DNA of 64,000 nucleotides from Prevotella sp. UBA2850 (GTDB taxonomy: Bacteria; Bacteroidota; Bacteroidia; Bacteroidales; Bacteroidaceae): assembly GCA_002350805.1 (NCBI GenBank), contig DEFO01000015.1, forward strand, positions 1 through 64,000, in the 5' to 3' direction. Position numbers and translations under genes: made by a program. The notes under the pieces were generated by a model that saw nothing but the letters and a program-made list of their open reading frames with translations, made no database searches and had not been told where the DNA came from. Shown in pieces: positions 8,138 through 17,399 of this stretch; position 1 is the stretch's first letter, and each line of letters starts with the position of its first letter.

Positions 8138-9757
8138 TTAATGAGCCTTCTTGTCCCACCACAGTTTTGTTCCGCAGTTGTCGGCACCGCCCAACAGAGC
8201 GGCAGCAGCTGTTACGGCTTCACGATTGGTGTTGTACTCGGTAAGAGGATAAGGCAAACGGCGAATCTGCAGGTCGCTGCTCACGGCACCGTCGCTGTAG
8301 TTGTACTTCACAGGGAACATCTTGGGATAGCCTGTGCGGCGGTATTCAGCCCAAGCCTCGCAAGAATTGCCCCAGCTGGCAATCCACTTCTGCACGATGA
8401 TACGCTCGAGGTTGGTCTCGAAGTCGTCCTGATCGTTCCATGCAATGGTAATCTGACTGGGAGCAGGAGCATTGTCAGTGCCGGCGTTGTCGACAAAGGG
8501 AGCAGGAGTGGCCGTGCTGTTGGCCATATACTCGTCGGCACCCGATGCGCCACACTCGGCCATCGACAGCTTGATACCGGCCTCATAGAACTCCTTGGCT
8601 GTTCCACCCATGTTCCAGCCGCGCAGGGCAGCCTCAGCACGCAGGAAGTAAGCCTCAGCAGCAGCCATGTAGAGCACCGGGGTGTTTCGCTTGACGTTCA
8701 CCTGCGAGATCTTCTCACCAGTGTAAGCATCCTGGCTGGCACCATCGGCAAAGACGCCCTGACGCACACCGTGATACTTACCATCGCCGGCTGCAACAAA
8801 GAACACAGAGATGCGCGGGTCGTTGTAACCATTCAGATAAGAGTCCATCGGAGCACTCATACGGTTCTCGTTCCACTCGTAAGCCTGCTGCCAGATGGGA
8901 TTGGTGGCGGCGGCACCGCTCAGGCCGCGATACTCACAACGGCCATCGGCATCCTCGATGAATCCGACGGGGTTCTGGGCCGATTTCTCAGCCTCGGTCT
9001 GTGCCAATGACGGGTCGGCATAAACCACACGCAGGGCAAGGCGCAGACGCAGGGTGTTGGCCATCTTGATCCACTTGTTCACGTCACCGCCATAGATGGG
9101 GTCGTAGTCGCTGAGCAACTTACCACCGCCTTGTGCCAGCGGGGTGAGCTGATCGATGGCATTGTCGAGCTCCTCAAAGAACTTGGCATAAACCTTGTCC
9201 TGGGCATCGTAAGCCTGACCGACGGCACCCAGTTTGTAATTCACATAGGGTATAGGACCATAGTGGTCGGTCACGCGGTGCATGGCAAACACCTTGACGA
9301 TGTCGCCGAGAGCAGCTGCGTCTTTCTGCTCCAGCTTCTCAGCATTGGTCTTCATCTGTGCCCATGCCGGCATCACCTGTACCATACCCATCTTGAACAT
9401 GGCATTACCCCACTCGTCGCCCTTACCAAAATTGTAAGTTCCGTTATAGCGGCCACGAGCCCAACCGGCGGTATGTCCGATATAGCCAGAGTAAGCATCA
9501 GCGCTGATACCAATCTGATGCTGATAAGCACCCGTAGAGGCAAACTCGTCGTCCTGGTCACCACCGATCATCATCACCGTGGTGCGGTTGATCATCTGCT
9601 GGAAGAACGAGCCAATAGCTTTGCCGTCGCGCTCCAGGTCTTTGTCGGTAGCAGCATGCTTGTTGGTATTCAGACTCTCAAAGTCGTCTGTACAGGCAGT
9701 AGTGAAGCCAAGTGCCAGCAAGCCAAACATTGTATATTTCAGAATATTGCTTTTCAT
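8138..9757 (-). CDS. SusD/RagB-family surface lipoprotein (SusD_2 type)
   Basis: This 539-residue lipoprotein has a signal peptide and a lipobox ending GFTTAC. The body is a SusD-like all-helical protein with TPR-type repeats; motifs include TDHYGPIPYVNY, the N-terminal half rich in YNGTYNFGKGDEW, and a C-terminal RIIVQKWIASWGNSCEAWAEYRRTG-type segment. It is the lid and glycan-binding partner of the SusC channel encoded 21 nt upstream. The ATG at 9757 is preferred over 9775 because the sequence aaaggagaa between the two is a good ribosome binding site for the former. The protein is outer-membrane anchored, and the operon suggests N-glycan oligosaccharides as cargo. Confidence 0.9.
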   Translation of the reverse strand: MKSNILKYTMFGLLALGFTTACTDDFESLNTNKHAATDKDLERDGKAIGSFFQQMINRTTVMMIGGDQDDEFASTGAYQHQIGISADAYSGYIGHTAGWARGRYNGTYNFGKGDEWGNAMFKMGMVQVMPAWAQMKTNAEKLEQKDAAALGDIVKVFAMHRVTDHYGPIPYVNYKLGAVGQAYDAQDKVYAKFFEELDNAIDQLTPLAQGGGKLLSDYDPIYGGDVNKWIKMANTLRLRLALRVVYADPSLAQTEAEKSAQNPVGFIEDADGRCEYRGLSGAAATNPIWQQAYEWNENRMSAPMDSYLNGYNDPRISVFFVAAGDGKYHGVRQGVFADGASQDAYTGEKISQVNVKRNTPVLYMAAAEAYFLRAEAALRGWNMGGTAKEFYEAGIKLSMAECGASGADEYMANSTATPAPFVDNAGTDNAPAPSQITIAWNDQDDFETNLERIIVQKWIASWGNSCEAWAEYRRTGYPKMFPVKYNYSDGAVSSDLQIRRLPYPLTEYNTNREAVTAAAALLGGADNCGTKLWWDKKAH

Positions 9758-9778
9758 CTTATTTTCTCCTTTCATACA

Positions 9779-12700
9779 TTAGAATCTGAGTTTAACTGAG
9801 AATCCCATCGTGCGGAGGCTGGGCTGCATGAAGTAGTCGAGGCCCTGACCATAGGTTCCGGTATTGGCGGTCACCTCGGGATCGAACGGAGCCTTGCAGT
9901 AGATCATCCACAGGTTGTGAGCCACGAACGACACATTCATGCCCTTGAGCACGCTCTGCCATTTCTGCACAGGCACATCGTAACCGAACGAGAGCTCCGA
10001 CAGGCGCAGGTTGGTAGCGCTGTAGACATACTGCGAGCCGATGATGTGGCTGCTGCTGGCAACGGTCTGATAGTAATCGGCGGCTGCCACGGGACGGCCA
10101 TTGATGATGACGCCACCTGCATCGCGAGCGTCGGCAGAGGCCTTAGAGGCACCGAAGGCATCCATGATGGCCTGTGTCTGCGAGACGACGATACCGCCAT
10201 TGCGATAAGCAAACTGGAAGCCGAGGCTGAATCCGTTCCACGAGAAGTCGTTACCCCAAGAGAGGTTGTAGCGCGGAGCGGCCTGACCGGCTTTCACATA
10301 GTTGCCGGCATCGGTGCGCAGGGCGTGGGTCTGCGGGTCCACATAGTATTCGCCATGCTCGCCGACAGCCAGTGTGTTGACGTAGATGTCAGAGAGCGTT
10401 CCACCCTCTACGAGCTTGGTCTTGTAACCACTCAGACCGCCCTTGTCGAGTTCGGTGAGCGAATATACCTCGCCGTCGATGGGGTTCTTCCACTCGGGCA
10501 GCAGCTCCTTGATCTTGTTCTTGTTGAGGGTCCATGTGAGATAGGTCTCCCACTTCACCGGTCCGAGGGGCTGGTTGAAACGGGCTGTGAGCTCGATACC
10601 CTTGTTGTCAACGCGTCCGCCGTTCACCCATGTGCTGGTGAAACCGGAAGATGCGGGCAGGTTGACGTTGAAGAACTGATTGTAGGTCTGCGAACTGTAG
10701 AGTGTGGCATTCACCTTCAAGCGGTTCTGGAACAGCACGAGGTCGATACCAGCCTCCCACGACTTGGTGCGCTCGGCCTTCAGGTCGAGGTTGGGCATCT
10801 CGGAAGTGGTGGTCACGCCAGCAGGCGAGAGGGTGTAGGTGGGAATGGTGAGACCATAACGCCAGGGGTCGTTACCTACCTCAGCATACGAGAGGCGCAG
10901 TTTCAGATAGTTCAGATAGTCGCTCTTGATAGTCGGAATCATCTCGGTCATAATGCCAGAGATACCTGCCGACCAGTAGAAATACGACTCCTGTGCGTTG
11001 GCCAGTTTCGACGACCAGTCGTTACGGGCTGTTACATCGAGATAAGCCATGCTCTTGTAGCCCAGCTGTGCACTGCCATAGACAGCCATCTTCTTGAACG
11101 GAGCAGCACCCTGGTCATACTTGGTCTCACCACCTGCCACGACGTTGCGCAGCGAGAAGATATTGGCCATCTGAGCCAGATGTCCGTTGAAGCTGGTCCA
11201 GCGCTCATCACGCTTGTCGTAGTTAGTACCCAGCACGGCGGTCAGGCTCCACATCTCATCGTTCCAGTATTTATTGATGGTGGCAAAAGCCTCAGCGAAA
11301 TACTGCTTGTACTGATGATGCTCATAGCCATAGTGGCCATACTTCGAGGCAAACTGCAAGTCGGTACCTGCATCGTATTTCGACTCGTTCTTTACATCAT
11401 TATTATCGTACTTCACACGTCCGGTCAGCGACAGCCAGTCGGTGATATCCCACTTCAGCGAAGCCGACAGGGTATTGCGCAACTTGTGGTTGGTGAAGTT
11501 GTTGCGCTCGGTAATCCAATAGGGGTTCTGCATCGACATAGCCTGACGTCCGTAAGGCCAGTATTGCACGGCAAAGTTACGGTCGGCGTCGTAACGCTCG
11601 AAATACTGAACAGCATTCCAGTCGGCACCGGCGGGGAACAGATACAGCGGAACCAGCGGGTTGAAATACTGTCCCTGCGTAATCATATTGTTCTCCTTGA
11701 TGCTCGACATCATATAGCTCAGGTCGAGGGTCACCTTGTCGTTGAACAACTTGGTGGTATTGCGCACCGAGAGGTTGTAACGGTCGAAGTCGTTGTTGTG
11801 GATAATACCACCGGCATTGGTGGCACCCAGCGAGAGATAGGTCTGGTTTTTGTCCGTTCCGGTAGAGAGCGACAACGAGTTAGTGAAATTGGTCGATGTG
11901 CGGAAGAAGTCGGCCGGGTCGAAGTCGCTTGGAGTGGCGAGTTTGTCGCCCCAGCTGTAGTAGCTGCCCGTCTCCGTTTGTCCGTAGGTATTCTGGAACT
12001 CCGGCAGCATGAGGGGCTTCGAGAACTGGAAGCTTCCGTTATAGACGATGTCGGTTTTGCCGGCAGCACCTTTCTTGGTGGTAATCAAGATGACACCATT
12101 GGCGGCATCACTACCATACAGGGCAGCAGCCGAAGGACCCGTCAGGGCCGAGATGCTCTCAATATCGTCAGGATTCAGCATGGCTGTGGCATCACCCGTC
12201 TGACCGTTTCCGCTATAAGCCAAGGCATTGTCGTCGAGGCTGCTCTGCGAATTGACCATGGGTACACCATCAATCACATAAAGCACGTTGTTGTTACCGT
12301 CGATTGACTTGGCACCACGCATCACGACGCGCGAAGAGCCGCCGATACCCGAGGCATTGGCGTTGATCTGCACACCAGCCACCTTACCGTTCAGCGAGTT
12401 TACGAAGTTAGCGTCCTGCACCTTCATGATGCCTTCGCTATTCACCTGCTGCACATTGTAAGAAAGCGACTTGGCCTCTTTCTTGATACCAAGAGCAGTG
12501 ACCACCACCTCTGTCAGGGCATTGCTGTCGGGATCCAGGCGTACCTGCATACCGTTGGCAGCACGCTCTTCCTTGAGCTTATAGCCCAGGTAGGAGAATT
12601 GCAGAACACTGTTTGAAGCAGGAACGGCAATTGTGAAGTTACCATCGATGTCGGTGATAGCCACCACTTTGGTTCCCTTCACAGTGACCGTGACACCGAT

Positions 12701-12895
12701 GAGCGGCTCACCGTTCTCGTCGAGCACCTGTCCTGTGATTTTGTTGTCGGCGGGCATTGATTGCAAAGCCGGCCGCGGAGAAGCCAACGTCTCGCCGGCC
12801 AGAGCAGTGGCAAACGGGGCTGCTAACAGCACCATCACAGCACACGACCGCAACCAAGCAGAGCATTGGTTTACAAATCCAAACTTTTTTCTCAT
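9779..12895 (-). CDS. SusC-type TonB-dependent glycan importer
   Basis: This 1038-residue outer-membrane receptor has a signal peptide (about residues 1-34), a carboxypeptidase-regulatory-like domain starting ITGQVLDENGEPLIGVTVTV near residue 53, a plug domain containing VLYVIDGVPM and GSDAANGVILITTKKG, then a beta-barrel ending in the aromatic strand GFSVKLRF. There is no STN domain before the CarbopepD domain, so it probably does not signal directly to a FecR. It is the first gene of the seven-gene PUL, read from the promoter at 13068-13098 after a ~165-nt leader. It would import oligosaccharides in an energy-dependent way with SusD. Confidence 0.93.
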   Translation of the reverse strand: MRKKFGFVNQCSAWLRSCAVMVLLAAPFATALAGETLASPRPALQSMPADNKITGQVLDENGEPLIGVTVTVKGTKVVAITDIDGNFTIAVPASNSVLQFSYLGYKLKEERAANGMQVRLDPDSNALTEVVVTALGIKKEAKSLSYNVQQVNSEGIMKVQDANFVNSLNGKVAGVQINANASGIGGSSRVVMRGAKSIDGNNNVLYVIDGVPMVNSQSSLDDNALAYSGNGQTGDATAMLNPDDIESISALTGPSAAALYGSDAANGVILITTKKGAAGKTDIVYNGSFQFSKPLMLPEFQNTYGQTETGSYYSWGDKLATPSDFDPADFFRTSTNFTNSLSLSTGTDKNQTYLSLGATNAGGIIHNNDFDRYNLSVRNTTKLFNDKVTLDLSYMMSSIKENNMITQGQYFNPLVPLYLFPAGADWNAVQYFERYDADRNFAVQYWPYGRQAMSMQNPYWITERNNFTNHKLRNTLSASLKWDITDWLSLTGRVKYDNNDVKNESKYDAGTDLQFASKYGHYGYEHHQYKQYFAEAFATINKYWNDEMWSLTAVLGTNYDKRDERWTSFNGHLAQMANIFSLRNVVAGGETKYDQGAAPFKKMAVYGSAQLGYKSMAYLDVTARNDWSSKLANAQESYFYWSAGISGIMTEMIPTIKSDYLNYLKLRLSYAEVGNDPWRYGLTIPTYTLSPAGVTTTSEMPNLDLKAERTKSWEAGIDLVLFQNRLKVNATLYSSQTYNQFFNVNLPASSGFTSTWVNGGRVDNKGIELTARFNQPLGPVKWETYLTWTLNKNKIKELLPEWKNPIDGEVYSLTELDKGGLSGYKTKLVEGGTLSDIYVNTLAVGEHGEYYVDPQTHALRTDAGNYVKAGQAAPRYNLSWGNDFSWNGFSLGFQFAYRNGGIVVSQTQAIMDAFGASKASADARDAGGVIINGRPVAAADYYQTVASSSHIIGSQYVYSATNLRLSELSFGYDVPVQKWQSVLKGMNVSFVAHNLWMIYCKAPFDPEVTANTGTYGQGLDYFMQPSLRTMGFSVKLRF

Positions 12896-12947
12896 AGTTA
12901 GTTAATTAAAAAAATACATTAAGTTTTTCAGTCTTTTAGGTTTTTCT

Positions 12948-13018
12948 GGTCACTAGAAGCTTTCACGTTCACTAGTAGTTTTCAGGTCACTAGAAGTTAT
13001 CATGTCTGCCAGTAGCCT
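12948..13018 (-). repeat. four degenerate ~19-bp repeats containing CACTAG in the SusC leader
   Basis: Cores cactagaag, cactagtag and cactagaag start at 12951, 12970 and 12988, with a weaker ccagtag near 13010. Spacing is 18-22 bp. The array lies between the mapped promoter and the SusC start, so it would be transcribed in the 5' leader. It may be a regulator site or an RNA element. Confidence 0.6.
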
Positions 13019-13067
13019 ACATGCCTATTCACTCCACCTCTCACTATCATCCTCTTTTTTGACGGCG

Positions 13068-13098
13068 CAAAGGTAGAATATTTTTTTGATATTCCAAA
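13068..13098 (-). promoter_or_regulatory. promoter of the N-glycan-type PUL
   Basis: On the minus strand, TACCTTTG (13068-13075) matches the Bacteroidetes -7 element TAnnTTTG, and TTTG (13095-13098) matches the -33 element with 19-bp spacing. The only downstream genes are the SusC-to-GH29 operon, after a leader of about 165 nt. Confidence 0.85.
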
Positions 13099-13180
13099 TA
13101 AAAACGAATAATTTTGTTTACAAAAAAACAAAAAACTGTAAACACATGGAAAACGGCCAATGGCTCAGCCGCTCGTCATG

Positions 13181-13226
13181 CCTGCTCAGTCGTATTTGCA
13201 AAACTGTGGAAATACGACTGAACAGG
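13181..13226. other. long hairpin between GH127 stop and PUL promoter
   Basis: The arm tcagtcgtattt (13186-13197) pairs with its complement at 13210-13221; one mismatch further out the stem extends by cctg/cagg to about 17 bp. The loop is 12 nt. It lies just downstream of the GH127 stop. No T-run adjoins either side, so it may be a transcript-end stabiliser rather than a classic terminator. Confidence 0.65.
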
Positions 13227-13244
13227 ATGGAAGAGCGTGTAAGG

Positions 13245-15722
13245 TTATTTCACCGACCACTCGTAGATGCCTGCGCTGAAGCCTTTCGTCAACGTCAGTT
13301 CCAGCTTCATGGCACCCGTTGTCACTTTGTCGAAGTTCACCGTGCAGGCACGGCCTTTCTCAGTGGCATAGATGTCGGGATTCTGCACAGGCTGCCAAGC
13401 GCCCTGGGCATCTTTGTAATACAGTTTCCATGCAGCGGGCACTCTTGTTCCGCCCCAGGGAGCATCGTCGAACCAGTAGACGGTAGCACTCTGCACCTCT
13501 GAGGCCTCTGGGAACTCGTAAACCACCCATTCCGTTGAGCCTTTTCTCGACCTCCATTGCGTGTAAGGCACCGAGCGGTCGTTCTCGTCGGCAGGCAGCA
13601 AGCGGTCGTTCAACGACGAGAGGGCTGGAATCTTCGCCGAGGCAGTCACCTTACTTCTTGAGGCGAGCGTGGCAGGTTGTGCGGGTGTCGTTGACGAGAG
13701 GTCCTTCGACAGCCATACCCTCATGTTGCCGCTGCCGCGATGGCACCAGGCATAATAAGGTATCAGTGTCAGGCTCACATCCTTGGTTTGGAGTTTTCCA
13801 TGCTCGTCGAAGCGCAGCTGCTGGGCCTGGGTGGTGAGCGTCGTAATAGGACATTCGGCAATGGTGGTATGTCCCAGACTAAATGTCGGTTGTTGGTTGA
13901 TGAGCGTTGCCATGATGTCGCAGTCGGGGTTGTCGCACCACTCGGCACAATAGACCAGCGGTCCGCGCTGCACAGCCACCATGCCGCGGTCGGCTCTCAC
14001 CCTCTCAGAAGCCTTCACCACGCGCGGCTGCATATCGAACTGCAGCGACACCACGTCGCCCTTCTTCCACTTGCGGGTGATGTTGACATATCCGTCTTCA
14101 CCAGGCAGCAGGGGCTCGCCGCTCTTCGTCAACTGTTGACCGTTCAACAGGATGGTATAGCCCGTGCGCAGATTGTCGGCATACTCATACAAGCGGCCAG
14201 GAGTCACCTCGCCGCGCAACCATCCCGGTATGCGAATCTTCATGGTGAACAGGCCCGACTTGTTCTCCTTCACCTTGATGGCAATATCGCCATTCCACGG
14301 ATAGTCGGTTGTCTGCTCCAGCACTATTCGCTTTCCGCCCACGCTCACCGTACCCTCGTTGGCCAGGAAGAGATTGACAAACACATTGCGGTCTTTCACG
14401 GCATACACATAGCCGGGCAGCGAGGGAATGAAACGACTGATGTTCGACGGGCAGCAGGCACAACCGAACCATGGTTGGCGCTGGTGCTGCCCCATGCTGG
14501 CCAGCGGGTTGGGATAGAAGAAGCGGCCGCCATCAAGGCTCATGCCCGAAATCAGACCGTTATAGAGAGTGCGCTCCACCACATCGTAGTACTTTGCCTC
14601 GCCATGCAACAAGAACAGGCGGTGGTTGACATACACATTACCGATGGCTGCACACGTCTCGCAATAGGCGCTCATGTTCGGCAGCTCGTAGTTCGCGCCA
14701 AAAGCCTCGCCATTGCTGGTCGACCCAATGCCGCCCGTGATATACATCTTCTTCTCAACAATGTTCTGCCAGATGCGGTCGATGGCATGAATATAAGCCG
14801 TGTCGCCCGTCAGGGCAGCCACATCGGCCATTCCCGCATACATATAGGTGGCCCTGACGGCGTGGCCCACGGCCTCGTCTTGCTCCACCACGGGTTTGTG
14901 CGACTGACTGTAACTGTTCTTGATATGCGTCTTTCCGCGGAAGTCGAGCAGGAACTTTGCCTCGTCCAGATATTTCTTCTCGCCCGTGATTAGATACAGG
15001 CGGGCCAATGCCATCTCAGCAATCTGATGACCCGGCACTACACAAGCCTGGCCGCTGCCGGCTCCCACCTCGCGGCACACGCAGTCGGCGTAGCGCCTGG
15101 CAATGTCGAGGAATTTCCTGCTGCCCGTTGCCTGATAATGGGCACAGGCCGCATCCACCATGTGACCCAGGTTATACAGCTCGTGGCTCAGGTCCTCCTC
15201 CTTCACCCATCGCTTCTCGCCTGCCCACTGGTGCGGCTTCGCGGGATTGATGGTACGTGCCGTATAGAGGTAGCCGTCGGGCTCCTGAGCAGCCCCCACT
15301 ATGTCGAGCACCGAGTCGATATAGTGCTTCAGCACCTTGTTGTCGGCCAGGCTCAGCACATAGCTGGCACCCTCGATGGTCTTATAGACATCGGTATCGT
15401 CGAACGAGAAACCCATGAACTTGCTCACGTCCCATTTGTCGGTTTTCAGCCCCTCATGTCCTGGATGCTTCAGCGTGTAGGCCGCCATTGTGAAATTATC
15501 GTAGCGGTGCTCGCTCTCGCACTTGCTGAAAGCCAGCGGAATAGTTACCGTGCGGGCAGCCTCCATGCGCTGTCCCCAGAATGTGTTGGGTTTCACCTTC
15601 ACCTGCGTGAAGCTCACTTGATTGACGGGATAGCCGTCATGTCTCACCTGCTGTTTCTGAGCCAGGCCCGTCACGACGCCTGCCATAATCAGCAATACCA
15701 CCAATGCGATTTTCTTTCTCAT
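13245..15722 (-). CDS. GH127 beta-L-arabinofuranosidase-like enzyme with C-terminal sandwich domain
   Basis: This secreted 825-residue protein has a signal peptide (MRKKIALVVLLIMAGVVTGLA) and a DUF1680/GH127 alpha6/alpha6-barrel. The family's zinc/nucleophile region is visible: YCETCAAIGN and, further on, FGCACCPSNISRF, giving the Glu and three-Cys arrangement described for HypBA1-type arabinofuranosidases (family knowledge). A C-terminal discoidin-like part (about residues 690-825) follows. The ATG at 15722 is chosen because it begins the signal peptide and follows a good promoter by ~25 nt. The gene is transcribed toward the PUL but has its own promoter and ends before the PUL promoter, so it is a separate unit. 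Predicted substrate: terminal beta-L-arabinofuranose. Confidence 0.85.
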   Translation of the reverse strand: MRKKIALVVLLIMAGVVTGLAQKQQVRHDGYPVNQVSFTQVKVKPNTFWGQRMEAARTVTIPLAFSKCESEHRYDNFTMAAYTLKHPGHEGLKTDKWDVSKFMGFSFDDTDVYKTIEGASYVLSLADNKVLKHYIDSVLDIVGAAQEPDGYLYTARTINPAKPHQWAGEKRWVKEEDLSHELYNLGHMVDAACAHYQATGSRKFLDIARRYADCVCREVGAGSGQACVVPGHQIAEMALARLYLITGEKKYLDEAKFLLDFRGKTHIKNSYSQSHKPVVEQDEAVGHAVRATYMYAGMADVAALTGDTAYIHAIDRIWQNIVEKKMYITGGIGSTSNGEAFGANYELPNMSAYCETCAAIGNVYVNHRLFLLHGEAKYYDVVERTLYNGLISGMSLDGGRFFYPNPLASMGQHQRQPWFGCACCPSNISRFIPSLPGYVYAVKDRNVFVNLFLANEGTVSVGGKRIVLEQTTDYPWNGDIAIKVKENKSGLFTMKIRIPGWLRGEVTPGRLYEYADNLRTGYTILLNGQQLTKSGEPLLPGEDGYVNITRKWKKGDVVSLQFDMQPRVVKASERVRADRGMVAVQRGPLVYCAEWCDNPDCDIMATLINQQPTFSLGHTTIAECPITTLTTQAQQLRFDEHGKLQTKDVSLTLIPYYAWCHRGSGNMRVWLSKDLSSTTPAQPATLASRSKVTASAKIPALSSLNDRLLPADENDRSVPYTQWRSRKGSTEWVVYEFPEASEVQSATVYWFDDAPWGGTRVPAAWKLYYKDAQGAWQPVQNPDIYATEKGRACTVNFDKVTTGAMKLELTLTKGFSAGIYEWSVK

Positions 15723-15745
15723 GAAATGATTTGTTGATTTTGTCG

Positions 15746-15777
15746 CAAATTTACGAAAAGTCGAGAGATAAAACAAA
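15746..15777 (-). promoter_or_regulatory. promoter of the GH127 gene
   Basis: Minus strand: TAAATTTG (15746-15753) as the -7 element and TTTG (15774-15777) as the -33 element with 20-bp spacing, directly upstream of the ATG at 15722. Confidence 0.8.
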
Positions 15778-15796
15778 AGATTTATTCTATTTTTTG

Positions 15797-15867
15797 CACT
15801 TATCACTTCTCACTTGTCACTTAACCAAGTCCGCGGCATTTTGCTTTATGCATTATGAATTATGCAT
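15797..15867. repeat. two period-7 tandem arrays
   Basis: Four 7-bp units (cacttat, cacttct, cacttgt, cacttaa) occupy 15797-15824, and three (tatgcat, tatgaat, tatgcat) occupy 15847-15867. The second array abuts the stop codon of the TraB/GumN gene. Confidence 0.8.
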
Positions 15868-16770
15868 TCATCTCACTCCCTCAACGTTGTAGCCTGCCTG
15901 TCGGAGCAGGTTGAGGACACCTTTGTCACCAGGCAGATGGCCGGCACCGACGGCAAAGAAGGTGGGCTTGGCACTCATGATGGCAGGCATCTTGGTGAGC
16001 CAGTCGGCATTGCGGTTGTTGATGATCTGGGCATCTTCCTCGGGGGTGGAGTCGCACGCTGTGTTCATCTTCATGTCCATGGCCTCTTTCAGGGCGTTGA
16101 GGTCTTGCGCATAGAAGCCGTGGATGACGTTGTCGGCATGCTGGTTCATGAACTCCTGGTTGTCGATGAAGCACATGAGGAGCTGTTTCTGCCGGTCGAG
16201 GGTCATGCCCTGATAGAGCACTTTGACTTGGAAGTCGACGGTCTCGAATCCGCCCACACTCTTGCCGTTCTGCTGGGCGTACTTCTGAAAATAGTTGTCG
16301 AAGAGGTTTTGCGGGTCGAATCCCTCGTGTTTCTTCATGAAGGTGAGCAGCGAGAACTGTGTAGAGAGTGCCTGCGGTGTGAGACGTCCCATCTGCTGTG
16401 CCACCATGGGGTTGGTCATGTCGACGCCGAGCAGGCTACTCATATAGGCATTCAGTCGGCTCATCTCGTCGCTGGTGAGCAGACGGTCGAGGGTGGTGCC
16501 TTCGGGGAGCATCATGGCCTGCTGCATCTTCATGATCTGCCCAGGGTCGTTGAGGGTGCTCATGTCGATTTCGCCATATACTTGCTGGCAGTTGTCGAGG
16601 GCTTGTCGGATGCCTGGAATACTGTCGACGAAGCTTACTTCGGCCAGATGGTAGGTGCCCACAATGTAGGAGGGAGCCTGAAGGCCGTTGCCGCTGATTT
16701 TATACAACAGCTGTGCTGGTGCGCTCAAGGCTGCGATGAGGAGCGCTAGAGTGAGGAGGGTCTTTTTCAT
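15868..16770 (-). CDS. TraB/GumN-family secreted protein
   Basis: This 300-residue protein has a signal peptide (MKKTLLTLALLIAALSAPAQ) and a TraB/GumN (Tiki-like) domain. The N-terminal motif YIVGTYHLA and C-terminal FFAVGAGHLPGDKGVLNLL carry the conserved GxxH-type elements of the family, which is thought to include metalloproteases; the substrate is unknown. Length fits. It follows the 203-residue membrane protein by 2 nt and belongs to the ECF sigma-membrane protein-TraB cluster. Location is periplasmic or exported. A role in an envelope response is inferred from the sigma factor neighbour only. Confidence 0.82.
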   Translation of the reverse strand: MKKTLLTLALLIAALSAPAQLLYKISGNGLQAPSYIVGTYHLAEVSFVDSIPGIRQALDNCQQVYGEIDMSTLNDPGQIMKMQQAMMLPEGTTLDRLLTSDEMSRLNAYMSSLLGVDMTNPMVAQQMGRLTPQALSTQFSLLTFMKKHEGFDPQNLFDNYFQKYAQQNGKSVGGFETVDFQVKVLYQGMTLDRQKQLLMCFIDNQEFMNQHADNVIHGFYAQDLNALKEAMDMKMNTACDSTPEEDAQIINNRNADWLTKMPAIMSAKPTFFAVGAGHLPGDKGVLNLLRQAGYNVEGVR

Positions 16771-16772
16771 TG

Positions 16773-17384
16773 TTATTGTTTGTTGGTGAGTTCTTCTATG
16801 TCGTTGATGATTTCATCGTTGGTGCGCTGCATCTTGAAGAATAGGCGCAGGCCGATGATGAGGCCCAGGACGGCTCCGATACCGGAACCATACATATAGC
16901 CAATGCCCATGACGTGCTGCACAGAGTCGGGGTCAGCGGCACTGGTATTGGTGTAGAGCTCGAAGAAGAGCCATGCCAGCCAGATGACTATCAGGCAGAG
17001 GCCAATGATGGTTTGGCGGAGGCGCAGGCGCTTCATGCGCGAGAGGCGCTCGGCAGTCTCGACGAGGTTGCCGCGCAGGAACACATCGTCGCGCATATAA
17101 TTAATGTACCAGTCGGCGATGATGGAGCCGGTCATCATGACGAGGGTGAAGCCATACCACCACCATGAAATGTTCATTTCGTGTACCATGGGGAGCATGG
17201 CGAAGGCCACGAAGGGGATGGCGAAGATGACGATGACGAGATATTTATTAATCCACGACATCTTGCTCTTCATCGACTTACGCATGAGACGCTCATTGAC
17301 AATGTCCTGCTTCTCGAGTTTCTGCTTGAGAATGCCCAGCTGGGCCCGCATTTGTTCCAGTTCTAAATGATTGTTCGTATCCAT
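16773..17384 (-). CDS. membrane protein next to ECF sigma factor, possible anti-sigma or partner
   Basis: This 203-residue protein starts with a short coiled coil (residues ~5-35, rich in Leu, Gln and Lys) and carries four hydrophobic segments at about residues 48-68, 76-96, 127-145 and 164-186. It has no recognisable catalytic motif. It lies 15 nt downstream of an ECF sigma gene and 2 nt upstream of the TraB/GumN gene, all on the minus strand. Position directly after a sigma factor, with a cytoplasmic N-terminal helix, would suit a membrane anti-sigma factor, but I see no known anti-sigma domain. It is hypothetical apart from topology. Confidence 0.7.
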   Translation of the reverse strand: MDTNNHLELEQMRAQLGILKQKLEKQDIVNERLMRKSMKSKMSWINKYLVIVIFAIPFVAFAMLPMVHEMNISWWWYGFTLVMMTGSIIADWYINYMRDDVFLRGNLVETAERLSRMKRLRLRQTIIGLCLIVIWLAWLFFELYTNTSAADPDSVQHVMGIGYMYGSGIGAVLGLIIGLRLFFKMQRTNDEIINDIEELTNKQ

Positions 17385-17399
17385 AGCTGTAGTTGTTTT

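Noticed and set aside
9917..12307. 796-codon open frame on the plus strand opposite SusC
   Set aside because: It mirrors the SusC gene; long antisense frames are expected from its codon bias. No ribosome site, no known domain, and His/Val/Gly-rich translation typical of shadows.
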